Assembly: GCA_031280825.1 (NCBI GenBank) | Contig: JAITGE010000025.1 | Location: forward strand, 1 to 57,023 | Reading direction: 5' to 3' | From: Oscillospiraceae bacterium | GTDB lineage: Bacteria; Bacillota; Clostridia; Oscillospirales; Acutalibacteraceae | DNA: 57,023 nucleotides | In this document: positions 26,764-35,461 of the stretch, piece by piece | How positions within the stretch are numbered: position 1 is the first letter of the stretch | Layout: each line of letters starts with the position of its first letter | Notes under the pieces: generated by a model | The model's input: the letters and a program-made list of their open reading frames with translations, nothing else | Database searches by the model: none | Told to the model about the DNA's origin: nothing | Program-made: the position numbers and the translations under genes

Positions 26764-27348
26764 TTATTCGCAAGCCTGCAGCTGCGCCGCCAGTGCGCGG
26801 AGCGCCGCGCCCCTGTGGCTGACTCCGTCTTTTTCAGCCGGTGTCAGTTCCGCCATGCTTTTACCGGGATATGCATTTGGTAAAAAGACAGGATCGTAGC
26901 CAAAGCCGCCCGCGCCGCTTTTTGTGAATGCGATTTTCCCTTCGCAAACACCTTGCGCGGTGATTTTTCGGCCATCCGGGAAGCAACAGCAAATTGCACA
27001 GACAAAGCGCGCGGCGCGCTGCTCTGCGGGAAGCTCACCCAGCGCCGACAGCAATTTTCTGATGTTCGCGCCGTCGTTGCCGTGCTGCCCTGCATAACGG
27101 GCGGAAAACACGCCCGGCGCACCGCCGAGCGCATTCACGCAAAGCCCGGAGTCGTCGCCCGCGCAAGGCAAGCCGCTTGCGGCACAGCCCGCCGCCGCCT
27201 TGAGGCAGGCGTTTTCCGCAAAGCTCTGACCTGTTTCCTCCACATCCGGCAACGCGTCGCCGGGGATAACCGCATAGCCCAACGGCTGAAGGATGCGCCG
27301 CAACTCGTCCAGCTTTTTCTTATTGTGTGTCGCCAGGATCATTTGCAT
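26764..27348 (-). CDS. rdgB: XTP/dITP diphosphatase (RdgB/HAM1)
   Basis: 194 residues from ATG 27348 (the frame is open to 27387). Signature stretches are ILATHNKKKLDELRRIL, AGDDSGLCVNALGGAPGVFS, the acidic-plus-basic VFLPN and KDGVSHRGAALRAL at the end. The enzyme hydrolyses ITP, dITP and XTP to their monophosphates and keeps them out of nucleic acids. The first codons overlap the end of the DtxR-type regulator by 29 bases, suggesting translational coupling. Confidence 0.95.
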   Translation of the reverse strand: MQMILATHNKKKLDELRRILQPLGYAVIPGDALPDVEETGQSFAENACLKAAAGCAASGLPCAGDDSGLCVNALGGAPGVFSARYAGQHGNDGANIRKLLSALGELPAEQRAARFVCAICCCFPDGRKITAQGVCEGKIAFTKSGAGGFGYDPVFLPNAYPGKSMAELTPAEKDGVSHRGAALRALAAQLQACE

Positions 27349-27718
27349 GACCGCCACTCCCTCCCGCCAGCTTGCGGATGACCGCATAGGTTTCCTCGCT
27401 GATGATATGCTCCATGCGGCAAGCGTCGGCGGCGGCGGCGGTTTCGCTCACGCCATTACCGCGCAGCCAATCGTAGATAGTTTCGTGGCGATCCATTACG
27501 CGTGTGGCGGCGGCAACGCCTTGCTCGGTCAGGTGAATTTCACTGTCGGCATCCATTTGGATCATGCCGTTTTCTCGCAGCTTCTTCATCGCGATGCTGA
27601 CACTGGGCTTCGAGAAGCCCATTTCACCTACGATATCAATCGAACGCACACTGCCTGCCTTGCGGCTGAGCAGCAGAATCGTTTCCAGATAATCTTCCGC
27701 AGAAGCGCGGATTTCCAT
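27320..27718 (-). CDS. DtxR/MntR family metal-dependent transcriptional regulator
   Basis: 132 residues from ATG 27718, with GGAGGGGA upstream. An N-terminal winged helix (SAEDYLETILLLS, MGFSKPSVSIAMKKLRENGM) is followed by a dimerisation and metal-binding domain with ETIYDWLRGNGVSETAAAADACRMEH; His, Cys and Glu there are typical ligands. It should repress metal uptake, most likely for manganese or iron. It lacks the SH3-like third domain, as MntR does. No candidate target operator is visible beside it. Confidence 0.9.
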   Translation of the reverse strand: MEIRASAEDYLETILLLSRKAGSVRSIDIVGEMGFSKPSVSIAMKKLRENGMIQMDADSEIHLTEQGVAAATRVMDRHETIYDWLRGNGVSETAAAADACRMEHIISEETYAVIRKLAGGSGGHANDPGDTQ

Positions 27719-27732
27719 GCCGTTCCCCTCCG

Positions 27733-28245
27733 TTACGTAATTTTCCGGCGTTTTGCCATTACAATTTCGCCAATATACATCCGGTGATAGTCTTCGCCGG
27801 GGTAATGCGCCGCCGCGAGACCGGGCTTGCAAAATGTGGCGGGGTCAAGATCCTGCGCCGCCGCTTTGCGGCAGAGCAGCACCCATTCCGCCTCCTGCGG
27901 CCAGACCATGCCATCGGCGGCAGCCGGATGCAGCCCGGCTTTGGTCATTTTATCGCCGTCGCGCCCGGAGCTTTTGCCGCACAGCTGCAATGCCTCGCGC
28001 GGCAGGCCAAAGCTCAAAGTGAAGGCTTCGCCTTGCTCCAAAAGCCCGAAGGTGTGCCGCTGCGGACGCACAAAAACAAACGCCGCGTCAAAGCCCCAAA
28101 GCTCGCCGAACCCGCCCCAGCTGACGGTCATGCCATTCCAATGATCCGGCGCCCCGGCGCAGAGCAGCGCCCAGTGCTCCGCAATGCTTTTGATGAAATT
28201 CTCCTGTAACTCCCGCGCGTTGATTTTTTCAAATTCGACGGACAT
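27733..28245 (-). CDS. Flavin reductase-like (flavoredoxin-type) protein
   Basis: 170 residues. WNGMTVSWGGFGELWGFDAAFVFVRPQR near 36-64 and FTLSFGL near 76 match the flavin reductase-like FMN-binding split-barrel family (PF01613), common in anaerobes. It probably binds FMN and passes electrons to a partner. The motif YIGEIV near the end is usual. It lies 14 bases upstream of the DtxR-type gene in the same direction. Confidence 0.82.
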   Translation of the reverse strand: MSVEFEKINARELQENFIKSIAEHWALLCAGAPDHWNGMTVSWGGFGELWGFDAAFVFVRPQRHTFGLLEQGEAFTLSFGLPREALQLCGKSSGRDGDKMTKAGLHPAAADGMVWPQEAEWVLLCRKAAAQDLDPATFCKPGLAAAHYPGEDYHRMYIGEIVMAKRRKIT

Positions 28246-28299
28246 GTGAGATCCTCCTCGTGTGTTTTGCTATTTATATGGAAAAAGCCGCAAATTCAT

Positions 28300-30546
28300 T
28301 CAAATTTTCAGCCCCAATTGCACCGCTCCGCTGTCGGCTTCACTGCGCAATACGCCCGCTGCGGGCAGATTCTTTGTGCGATACCGTGTGGCGTTTTCAA
28401 ATTCGCCCTCCGTGTGTGCCCGCACAGACGTGATCGTGTGCGCACGGCGCAGGGTCATCACGGCTACGCCTTGGGTATCCTTTGTTGTTTTGGGTGCAAT
28501 CGCGCCGCTGTGGAAGAGCAAAAGCCGTCCGCTGCTCGCCGTCAGCACGCAGTCACCATCCTCCGGGAGGAAAAGCGCCGCCGCCAGGGGCGATTTGCCG
28601 CCATAAGCCTTGATGAGCTTTTTGCGGTTGGTTTTTGTGGCGTAGGCGTTTAAATCCACCTTGGCGACTTTGCCGTTTTCGAAGGCGAAGAGCAGATAGC
28701 CCGTGTAATTTTTGGTGGCGACCAAATAAACGACGGTTTCGCCCTCTTCCATTTCCAGCTTGGCGGGGATGTAATCGCCAAGAACGCTTGCCTTGCTATC
28801 CTCAAAATCGGCGGCGGAGGCTTTATACACTTGCTGCCGGTTGGTGAAAAACAGCAGATCCCAGGCGTTGCCGGCTTCGATGTGCTGCGCAACGCTGTCG
28901 CCTTCCTTGCATTTTTGCTGATCGTTCATGCGCAGGGAGGCGGGTGTGATCTTTTTAAAGTAACCCTCGCGGGTGAAGAAGAGTGTTGCGGGGTAATCCT
29001 CCACTGCTGCGCCTTCTTCCACGACGGACAGCTCGTGCGCAAAGAGGATTTCTGTGCGCCGCTCCTTGCCGTAATCCGCCGCGATCTGCTTCAGCTCGCG
29101 GATCATAATATTGCGCACCTTACCTTCCGAATCCAAAATGCCTTGCATTTCGGCGATATCCTTTGCCAGCTGCTCGCGATCTGCGGTGCGCTTGAGGATA
29201 TATTCGCGGTTCAGGTGGCGCAACCGGATTTCCGCCACATAGTCCGCCTGCAGCTGATCGATCCCAAAGGCGATCATCAGGTTGGGGACGACTTCGCTTT
29301 CTTCCGCCGTTTCACGCACGACACGAATGGCTTTATCAATATCCAGCAGGATTTTCGCCAAGCCCTCCAATAGATGTAAGCGCTCCTTCGCTTTACGCAA
29401 ATCGAAGGCTACACGGCGGCGGATGCAGCCGCAGCGGAAGGCGCTCCATTCGCGCAGCAACTCGCGCACGCCCATCACGCGGGGGCTGCCGTTCACCAGC
29501 ACATTGAAGTTGCAGCTGAAGGTATCCTCCAGCGTGGTCGCACGGAATAAGCGCTGCATAAGCTTTTCGGCGTCCGTGCCGCGTTTGAGGTCAATGGTGA
29601 TTTTCAACCCTGACTTATCTGTTTCGTCGCGGATGTCGCTGATTTCCCGGATTGCTCCCGCCTTCACGCGCTCCACAACCTTATCGATGATGGCTTCGGC
29701 TGTGGTGGTTGGCGGGATTTCATGCACATCGATGCAGTTGTTTTCTCTATCGTATGTATATTTTGCGCGAACGCGGAAGCTCCCGCGCCCTGTTTCATAA
29801 ATTTGCGCAAAGAGTGTCGTTTCAAAGAGCACCTGCCCGCCGCCGATGAAATCCGGCGCCAGCAGGGTTTCGCTGATTTCGTGTTCGGGATCCCGCGCGA
29901 GCGCAATTGCCGTTTCGCAGATTTCACGCAGGTTAAAGGAGCAAATAGAGCTTGCCATACCCACCGCGATCCCGGAATTCAAATTCACAAGCACCGAAGG
30001 GAAGCGCACGGGCAGGAGCGTCGGCTCAAGCATCGTTGCGTCGTAATTATCCACAAAATCGACGGTGTTCTTGTCGATATCACGGAACAGCTCCGCGCTG
30101 ATTCCCTCCAGCTTCGCTTCCGTATACCGCGAAGCCGCCCACTGCATATCCCGCGAATAAGCCTTGCCGAAATTCCCTTTGCTATCCACAAAGGGATGCA
30201 ACAGGGTTTCGTACCCGCGCGAAAGGCGTACCATCGTTTCGTATATGGCGGCGTCGCCGTGGGGGTTGAGTTGCATGGTTCGCCCGACTATATTTGCGCT
30301 CTTGCTTCGCGCTCCGTTCAGCAGACCCATTTTATACATCGTATAAAGAATTTTACGGTGCGAGGGCTTGAAGCCGTCAATTTCCGGGATGGCGCGGGAA
30401 AGAATGACGCTCATCGCGTAGGGCATAAAGTTATGCTCCATGGTTTCCGTAACAGGCTGCTGTACAACCGTTCCTGCGCCAAGAATATGCGCGTTTGCCG
30501 CCGCGTCGTCCGGCTGTTGATTTTTTTTGCGGATTTTTTTTGCCAT
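28300..30546 (-). CDS. parC: DNA topoisomerase IV subunit A-like (ParC)
   Basis: 748 residues. The winged-helix and tower regions read PYAMSVILSRAIPEIDGFKPSHRKILYTMY, with the catalytic Tyr at residue 141 in AASRYTEAKL. The C-terminal half has the coiled-coil and a beta-pinwheel-like part, but no GyrA-box motif (QRRGGKG) was found, which favours ParC over GyrA. Known role: decatenation of daughter chromosomes together with ParE. The usual parE neighbour is absent; the gene 21 bases upstream is a degenerate phosphoesterase. Symbol assigned from the lack of a GyrA box only. Confidence 0.85.
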   Translation of the reverse strand: MAKKIRKKNQQPDDAAANAHILGAGTVVQQPVTETMEHNFMPYAMSVILSRAIPEIDGFKPSHRKILYTMYKMGLLNGARSKSANIVGRTMQLNPHGDAAIYETMVRLSRGYETLLHPFVDSKGNFGKAYSRDMQWAASRYTEAKLEGISAELFRDIDKNTVDFVDNYDATMLEPTLLPVRFPSVLVNLNSGIAVGMASSICSFNLREICETAIALARDPEHEISETLLAPDFIGGGQVLFETTLFAQIYETGRGSFRVRAKYTYDRENNCIDVHEIPPTTTAEAIIDKVVERVKAGAIREISDIRDETDKSGLKITIDLKRGTDAEKLMQRLFRATTLEDTFSCNFNVLVNGSPRVMGVRELLREWSAFRCGCIRRRVAFDLRKAKERLHLLEGLAKILLDIDKAIRVVRETAEESEVVPNLMIAFGIDQLQADYVAEIRLRHLNREYILKRTADREQLAKDIAEMQGILDSEGKVRNIMIRELKQIAADYGKERRTEILFAHELSVVEEGAAVEDYPATLFFTREGYFKKITPASLRMNDQQKCKEGDSVAQHIEAGNAWDLLFFTNRQQVYKASAADFEDSKASVLGDYIPAKLEMEEGETVVYLVATKNYTGYLLFAFENGKVAKVDLNAYATKTNRKKLIKAYGGKSPLAAALFLPEDGDCVLTASSGRLLLFHSGAIAPKTTKDTQGVAVMTLRRAHTITSVRAHTEGEFENATRYRTKNLPAAGVLRSEADSGAVQLGLKI

Positions 30547-30567
30547 GCTTTGGCTGTTCTCCTTTTT

Positions 30568-31923
30568 TTATTGCTGCTTGTGCTCCACACGGGTTTCTAG
30601 GTACGCTGCGCTGCGGTTTTTAAAATCGTCTACCGCGTAGACGCGCACGGTATACACGCCGCTTGGCAGCGCTGGATCCAGCGCAAGACACACCTGCGCC
30701 GCCGCGCTTGAACCCAAATAGCTGTCGGTGGCATAGCGCCGGGTTTGCGAAATGTTCAGGCGGTTGATGGCTTCAATTTCGTAGGCGGCGACGCGCTCGT
30801 CGTCTGTTGCGGCGGTGAAAACGACGCCGTCAAGTTTCGTTGTGTCGCCCTGCACGGCGATATCATCCACGGCGGTGATTTCCTGCGTGGCAAAATAGGG
30901 CGCAAGCTGTGGGCGTCGTTCCTGTGTATAGGTGAACGTTTCAGTTCGCAGGGGTAAAAAAAGTGACCATGCCGAGAGTTCGCTTTCCTGCCGCTGCTTG
31001 GCCGCGTTCCAGCGCTGGATGTTCAGCTTGTTGCGGCTGAAGGCAAAGATCAGCGCGAAGGGCGCGTCTTCCGCGCGGGTTGCCGCTTGCGTCGGGTTAA
31101 AATCACCGTCACTGTAATCCACCACAAACGAAAGCCCCTGCGAGCCAACAGAGGTGAAGCTGCTTTGCGTCAACATTCGCGCGTCCAACTGCGAAAGGTG
31201 CGAGCCGCCGGAAATGGCGATCACATTCGGGTGTTTTGCCAGCAGGGGATGGAGTGCTTGCATCCCATCAAATTCAGCATCGGGGGCGAGAACGAAAATC
31301 GGGCTGCCCTTCGCGGCTTCGGCGGCGGCGGTGAGCGCAGCTTCCAGCCATTTGATTGTCTTCTCGGAGTATGCGGATGTGCCGCTGCGGGTCGCGTCAG
31401 CGCTGACGGCGATGAGCTGCACCTTGCCGATGCTTGCGTGGGCACGCAAGGGCTGCTCAAGCGCCTTTGTGAACGCCCGCTGCGCGATTGCGTGGCTTGC
31501 CGCGCTCTTTAGCTCTGCGCGGCTCATTGCGACCAGCATGGGCGGCGCGGTTGCTTCGCCATAAACCTCCTGCGCAAGTGCACGAAAAATCGCATAGTTT
31601 TTTGCGGACGCGTTGGCGACCATACCGCCGGCATAAAGGATTGCGGAAACGCCCTGCTGCTTACAGAGCGAAAGCGCGGCGCGTGTGTTCGCGTAGTACG
31701 CGCCGCCTTCCACGCCGTTTTCGCCGCCCAACAGGCTATCGCTCAGCACCGCGATTTTCAGGGCGTCTTCCCCGCCGGAGGGCAATTTGAATTGCGGCGG
31801 TTCACCCGTCGCCTTGGGCGGCAACAGAAAAAACAGCGTCAAGCCCGCTGCCAGTAAAAAACCAAGCGCGGCGCTGCCGGCCGCGATCAGCCGTTTTTTG
31901 TCCCCAAAAATTTTTGTATTCAT
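30568..31923 (-). CDS. Membrane-anchored calcineurin-like phosphoesterase pseudoenzyme
   Basis: 451 residues from ATG 31923, preceded by AAGGGGGAG. One N-terminal transmembrane helix (about 12-34) anchors an extracytoplasmic domain that follows the order of calcineurin-like phosphoesterases. KIAVLSDSLLG (Asp62) stands where D-x-H is expected, SAILYAGGMVAN where G-D is expected, VAMSRAELK where G-N-H-(D/E) is expected and ISGGSHLSQ where G-H-x-H is expected. Most metal ligands are thus lost, so it probably binds rather than hydrolyses. Near the C-terminus, SGVYTVRVYAVDDFKNRSA looks like a fibronectin-like strand pattern. It is likely co-transcribed with parC. Confidence 0.7.
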   Translation of the reverse strand: MNTKIFGDKKRLIAAGSAALGFLLAAGLTLFFLLPPKATGEPPQFKLPSGGEDALKIAVLSDSLLGGENGVEGGAYYANTRAALSLCKQQGVSAILYAGGMVANASAKNYAIFRALAQEVYGEATAPPMLVAMSRAELKSAASHAIAQRAFTKALEQPLRAHASIGKVQLIAVSADATRSGTSAYSEKTIKWLEAALTAAAEAAKGSPIFVLAPDAEFDGMQALHPLLAKHPNVIAISGGSHLSQLDARMLTQSSFTSVGSQGLSFVVDYSDGDFNPTQAATRAEDAPFALIFAFSRNKLNIQRWNAAKQRQESELSAWSLFLPLRTETFTYTQERRPQLAPYFATQEITAVDDIAVQGDTTKLDGVVFTAATDDERVAAYEIEAINRLNISQTRRYATDSYLGSSAAAQVCLALDPALPSGVYTVRVYAVDDFKNRSAAYLETRVEHKQQ

Positions 31924-31949
31924 GCTCACTCCCCCTTGCGTACACAAAC

Positions 31950-31984
31950 GGGAGGGTAGGCAACAGCGGTATGCCTATCCTCCC
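31950..31984 (-). terminator. Hairpin after the PrsA-like gene
   Basis: GGGAGGGTAGGC (31950-31961) and GCCTATCCTCCC (31973-31984) pair over 12 bases with one mismatch, just past the stop of the PrsA-like gene. The following T-run is weak. Confidence 0.5.
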
Positions 31985-32000
31985 GGAATGATGCGAATCC

Positions 32001-33431
32001 CTAACTGCCCGCGCCGTTCATGATGCTGCTATAATCGGTTTGCGCCTGCTGCGCTTTGATATAGTTCTCGCACATGGTCTGCGCGGATTTGAGTGCATAT
32101 TCCACGCCCTTTGGCTTGGCTTCAAAAGGATACTCGGCAATGGCTTCCTTCAGCCATTTGGCGTAGTCCTCCTCCAAATGCTTGTTCAGCAGCGTGGAGC
32201 GCCAAACGTAATCCACCGCGCCGTCCTCGAGCGTGTGCTGCTTGGCAAAAAGAACGAAGCTGTAGCCGCCCGCAGTTTCGATTACGTCGTAATCCATTGC
32301 CGCGCGTTTGCTGTTAAAGAGCCAGTGCTTGGTGGCGGTGTCGGTCACGCTGCTGGGGGCGGCGGCTTCGGTTAGGCCGGTTGGCGCTTCCTGCTCGGCG
32401 CTCTCGCTTGCGGAGCCTGTGGAGCTGTTTTTGGCGCGTTCAGCGACGATTGCCTCAAAATTCTCGATTTTTCCGCCATTATCCTGCCATTGCTTGAGCA
32501 GGGTTTCCGCCTGCGTCCGCACCTCCAGCTTTTGCTCCTCTGTGAGCGTTTTGCCCTCGGCCGGGGTGGGGAAGGTCAAATCAATGCTGTAATAATCCGC
32601 CGTCGCCAGTTGATAGGGGGCGTCTGCCATAAAGACCACATAGTAGTGATCGTCTGTCTGAATCACCGCTTTGTCGCCTGCCTTGCGCTCGGCGGCATAT
32701 GCCCAGGCTGCAATGGGCTTTTCCCCACCCTTGACGTAGGTTTCCAGATTGCTGCGATCGGTGTAATACAGCTCCGTATCTGTATCCGCGTTGTAATCCG
32801 GCGTGGTTTTCAGATCCGCCAGCGCCAGCGCCTCGGCAATAAAGGTCGGTTCGTTGGTTACCTTCGCAAGGAAGGCGTCCGCCTTTGCCTTTACCTCCGC
32901 GTCCGCCTTTGCCTGACGTTGCGCTAAGGCTTCGTCGGTTTCCCCTTCGGTTGGGGTCAGCTTTGTGGTGGCGAATTTGCTGTAAAGGCGCAGGTTCACC
33001 GTTTGAAAGGCTTGCGGGTCGTCGACATATTCTTCCTGCAGCTTCGCGTTTGGATAGGTTGCTTTGATTTCATCCTGCTTCTTTTGCGCCATCTGCTGGG
33101 CAAGGCTTGCGCGTTCCACGATTTTTTTGTAACGGCTGAGGTTGATTCCCTTTGTGTAGCTTGCTGTTAGGTATACGGACGCGCTTGTTTGGCTTTGCGC
33201 GGCGGATTTCTTGATTTCCGCAATGCTTTCGTCAATGCTTTTTTTGTTTTCATCTGAAAGGGTGATGCCGTTCTTCAACGCTTCCTGGTAGAGCGTGAGC
33301 AGCTCTTTGATGTTATCCTCTGTCGCTGTGGTGAGGTAATCCTTCATGGGAACATCCGCGCCGTTTTCCCCTGTCGTTTTGTTTTTTGGGTCAAAGGGCG
33401 AAAGGCTGAGATCGGTCGCCTGGTCTTTCAT
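32001..33431 (-). CDS. PrsA/SurA-like foldase, main part (downstream of a frameshift)
   Basis: This 476-residue frame continues the sequence of the 33448-33786 fragment in another reading frame. It includes helices rich in Lys and Glu, then two degenerate parvulin-like units. The second is DYYSIDLTFPTP, a Gln/Lys helix, NFEAIVAERAKNSS, TKHWLFNSKR and GGYSFVLFAKQ. The architecture matches membrane-anchored peptidyl-prolyl isomerases of clostridia that help exported proteins fold. It has no RBS of its own at the first ATG, so it is unlikely to be a separate gene. If the lesion is real, it would not be translated normally. Confidence 0.72.
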   Translation of the reverse strand: MKDQATDLSLSPFDPKNKTTGENGADVPMKDYLTTATEDNIKELLTLYQEALKNGITLSDENKKSIDESIAEIKKSAAQSQTSASVYLTASYTKGINLSRYKKIVERASLAQQMAQKKQDEIKATYPNAKLQEEYVDDPQAFQTVNLRLYSKFATTKLTPTEGETDEALAQRQAKADAEVKAKADAFLAKVTNEPTFIAEALALADLKTTPDYNADTDTELYYTDRSNLETYVKGGEKPIAAWAYAAERKAGDKAVIQTDDHYYVVFMADAPYQLATADYYSIDLTFPTPAEGKTLTEEQKLEVRTQAETLLKQWQDNGGKIENFEAIVAERAKNSSTGSASESAEQEAPTGLTEAAAPSSVTDTATKHWLFNSKRAAMDYDVIETAGGYSFVLFAKQHTLEDGAVDYVWRSTLLNKHLEEDYAKWLKEAIAEYPFEAKPKGVEYALKSAQTMCENYIKAQQAQTDYSSIMNGAGS

Positions 33432-33447
33432 GCCCAGCTGGTCGTAA

Positions 33448-33786
33448 TTAGGAATTCACCTGCTTCGCGTAGTTGTATTGCTCCGCAAAGGCATTGTAGA
33501 AATAGTATGCCCATTCCGGCGCGTGGATGGTGTTGTCGCCTACCTTTGCGGCGGGCAGGAGGATCTGAGGCAGCCCCGCGTGCGCGCCTAAGCCTATGCC
33601 CAAGGCGATCACCAGCGCGGCGGCAATAGCGATAGATATGATTTTAATGATTTTCGCGCCGGTTTCGTTCGTCACGCCGGCTTTTTTCTTGGTGCGGCGT
33701 TTTGCTTCTTCCTTGCGCCATTTTTCGCGATCCTTCGCCAGCTTTGCGCGTTCCTGCGCTTCTTTGCCGAGCTTATCTTTTGCCAT
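33448..33786 (-). CDS. PrsA/SurA-like foldase, N-terminal part (frameshifted)
   Basis: 112 residues from ATG 33786. A strongly basic Lys/Arg-rich head (residues 1-40) precedes one transmembrane helix (about 47-70, IIKIISIAIAAALVIALGIG) and the start of a SurA-N-like domain, APEWAYYFYNAFAEQYNYAKQVNS, ending at a TAA. One base removed near 33452 would join it in frame to the next part through NYDQLGMKDQ. The missing junction is internal to a normal domain, so this is one gene broken once. A promoter (33864-33892) precedes it. Confidence 0.75.
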   Translation of the reverse strand: MAKDKLGKEAQERAKLAKDREKWRKEEAKRRTKKKAGVTNETGAKIIKIISIAIAAALVIALGIGLGAHAGLPQILLPAAKVGDNTIHAPEWAYYFYNAFAEQYNYAKQVNS

Positions 33787-33863
33787 ATAACGTTGCCCTC
33801 TCTTCCAGATACTGCTTGTCCACGATGCATATTCCGAAATTGGCATACACAGACATACAGCTT

Positions 33864-33892
33864 ATTATAAAGCATTTTTTCGCGTATTACAA
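33864..33892 (-). promoter_or_regulatory. Promoter of the PrsA-like gene
   Basis: On the minus strand TTGTAA (33887-33892) and TATAAT (33864-33869) stand 17 bases apart, about 75 bases before the ATG at 33786. Confidence 0.65.
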
Positions 33893-33920
33893 GGGGTTAG
33901 GTGTAATTTCCTAAAGATTT

Positions 33921-34922
33921 TTATTGTTTTTTCATCGCTTTTGCGATTTCAAGCCCAAAAATATCCAAGACAAACCCAACTTTCGGTAATTGTATATCCA
34001 GCCCGCGCAGATATTCCAACTCGCCCGCGTCGCCGTCAAACGCAAAAACGAGCCGTGCCGAGGCTAAGCACTGCTTTTTGTATCCGCAAGCGTTAAACTG
34101 CGCGCGCGGCGCATATTTGCCATCGCCCACCAGCGCATGACCGGCGGCGGCGAATTGGGCACGGATCTGGTGTGTGCGCCCGGTACGCAGTTCGATTTCG
34201 AGCAAGCTTAGCCCGTCTGCTTGCGCAAGTATGCGGTAGGACGTTTGGATTTCCTTTGCGCCCGGGCGTGGCGCGGGCAAAATTTCAACAAGCGATTGGT
34301 TTTCACGCTTGATAAGCCAGCCGCGCAGCAGTCGCCACCCGCCCGGCAAGGCTTCGCCTGCTTTCGGGCAGCCGTGCACCGCGCAAAGGTAGAATTTGCG
34401 CAGCTCCCGGTTTTTCATTTTTTCATTCAAGACGCGTAATGCCGCCGCCGTTTTTGCCGCGATGACGATGCCCTCGGTGTTGCGGTCAATGCGGTTGACG
34501 AGCGCGGGCGCGAAGGTGTTTTCACGCGCGGGATCATAACAGCCGGTTTCATATAAATACCGCTGGATGCGCCCGAGCAGGGTGTCGCAATATTCTCCTT
34601 CATCCGGGTGCGAAAGCAGCCCGGCGGGCTTGTTTGCGAGCAGGATGTGCGCGTCCTCATAAAGCGCGTCCAATGCCTTGCCCGCGCGAAAAAACGCATA
34701 TTGATATTTCGGTGGGGCAAAGAGTTCATCCGGCAGGTAGCAGGTTAGCGTATCCCCTGCCTGCAAGCGCAGCGAGCCTGCGGCGCGCTTACCGTTGCAT
34801 TTGATTTTTTTCGTGCGCAGCGCTTTGTAGAGCAGGGAGGAGGGCAAATGCGGCGCGACCTTGCGAAAAAAGGCGTCCAACCGCTGCCCGGCGTCGTTTT
34901 GTTGGATGGTGAAGCTGTGCAA
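33921..34922 (-). CDS. RluA family pseudouridine synthase
   Basis: 333 residues from TTG 34922; AGGAGG lies 6 bases before it, while the longer open frame to 35048 has no RBS. An S4-like RNA-binding start (FTIQQNDAGQRLDAFF) precedes the catalytic domain, with LVNRIDRNTEGIVIAAK carrying the conserved Asp, and RTGRTHQIRAQFAAAGHALVGD. It isomerises specific uridines in rRNA or tRNA; RluC/RluD-like targets are likely but not certain. It lies 10 bases downstream of the phosphodiesterase gene. Confidence 0.93.
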   Translation of the reverse strand: MHSFTIQQNDAGQRLDAFFRKVAPHLPSSLLYKALRTKKIKCNGKRAAGSLRLQAGDTLTCYLPDELFAPPKYQYAFFRAGKALDALYEDAHILLANKPAGLLSHPDEGEYCDTLLGRIQRYLYETGCYDPARENTFAPALVNRIDRNTEGIVIAAKTAAALRVLNEKMKNRELRKFYLCAVHGCPKAGEALPGGWRLLRGWLIKRENQSLVEILPAPRPGAKEIQTSYRILAQADGLSLLEIELRTGRTHQIRAQFAAAGHALVGDGKYAPRAQFNACGYKKQCLASARLVFAFDGDAGELEYLRGLDIQLPKVGFVLDIFGLEIAKAMKKQ

Positions 34923-34932
34923 GCAAGCCCTC

Positions 34933-35388
34933 CTATAATTGACAGTGCCCGCAAACGGTGCCGGCATCTGTAATGTCAACAAAGCCATAGCGCTTATCGC
35001 GGATTGCGCCGGGGTTAAAGAGATATAACCCGTCCGCATAATCCACATAAGGTGTGTGCGTGTGACCGAAAAGAGCGATTTGAACGCCCGCTTCCCGCGC
35101 GTGGCGGCGATAGTCCTCTAACCCGTGCTTCACCCGATACAAGTGACCGTGCGCGCAGAGAACACGCTTGTCGGCTACTTGAAACAGCGTGCAATCCGGC
35201 AGGGAGCTGACGAAATCGCAGTTGCCGCGCACACGGTGCAGCTTCTTGCCGGGCAACGAAAGCCATGCGTCGCTGTCGTTTTCACCATCGCCCAAAAAAA
35301 CCAGAATCTCCGCGCTTGGCTGCGCTTCGGCGGCTGCCAGCAGATCATAGCCGCGCCCGTGGGAATCGGAGCAAACCAATATCCGCAT
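34933..35388 (-). CDS. YfcE/MJ0936-type metallophosphoesterase
   Basis: 151 residues. The metal motifs are intact: CSDSHGR (D-x-H), FLGDGEND (G-D), VRGNCD (G-N-x-D), CAHGH and FGHTHTP (G-H-x-H). It should hydrolyse phosphodiesters or phosphate monoesters with two metal ions. It shares a promoter and a transcript with the RluA-type gene and is divergent from the small-protein cluster. This intact copy is a useful contrast to the degenerate phosphoesterase upstream of parC. Confidence 0.93.
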   Translation of the reverse strand: MRILVCSDSHGRGYDLLAAAEAQPSAEILVFLGDGENDSDAWLSLPGKKLHRVRGNCDFVSSLPDCTLFQVADKRVLCAHGHLYRVKHGLEDYRRHAREAGVQIALFGHTHTPYVDYADGLYLFNPGAIRDKRYGFVDITDAGTVCGHCQL

Positions 35389-35419
35389 TCATATTCCGTC
35401 CTTTATGGCGTATATATGA

Positions 35420-35448
35420 AGTATACCATGCGGCAACCAGATTTGCAA
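35420..35448 (-). promoter_or_regulatory. Promoter of the phosphodiesterase-rluA operon
   Basis: On the minus strand TTGCAA (35443-35448) and TATACT (35420-35425) stand 17 bases apart, 32 bases before the ATG at 35388. Confidence 0.65.
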
Positions 35449-35461
35449 GGGGGATTCCGAA

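Noticed and set aside
28300-30546. DNA gyrase subunit A
   Set aside because: No GyrA-box motif was found in the C-terminal part, so ParC-like is the better call, although subunit pairing was not tested.
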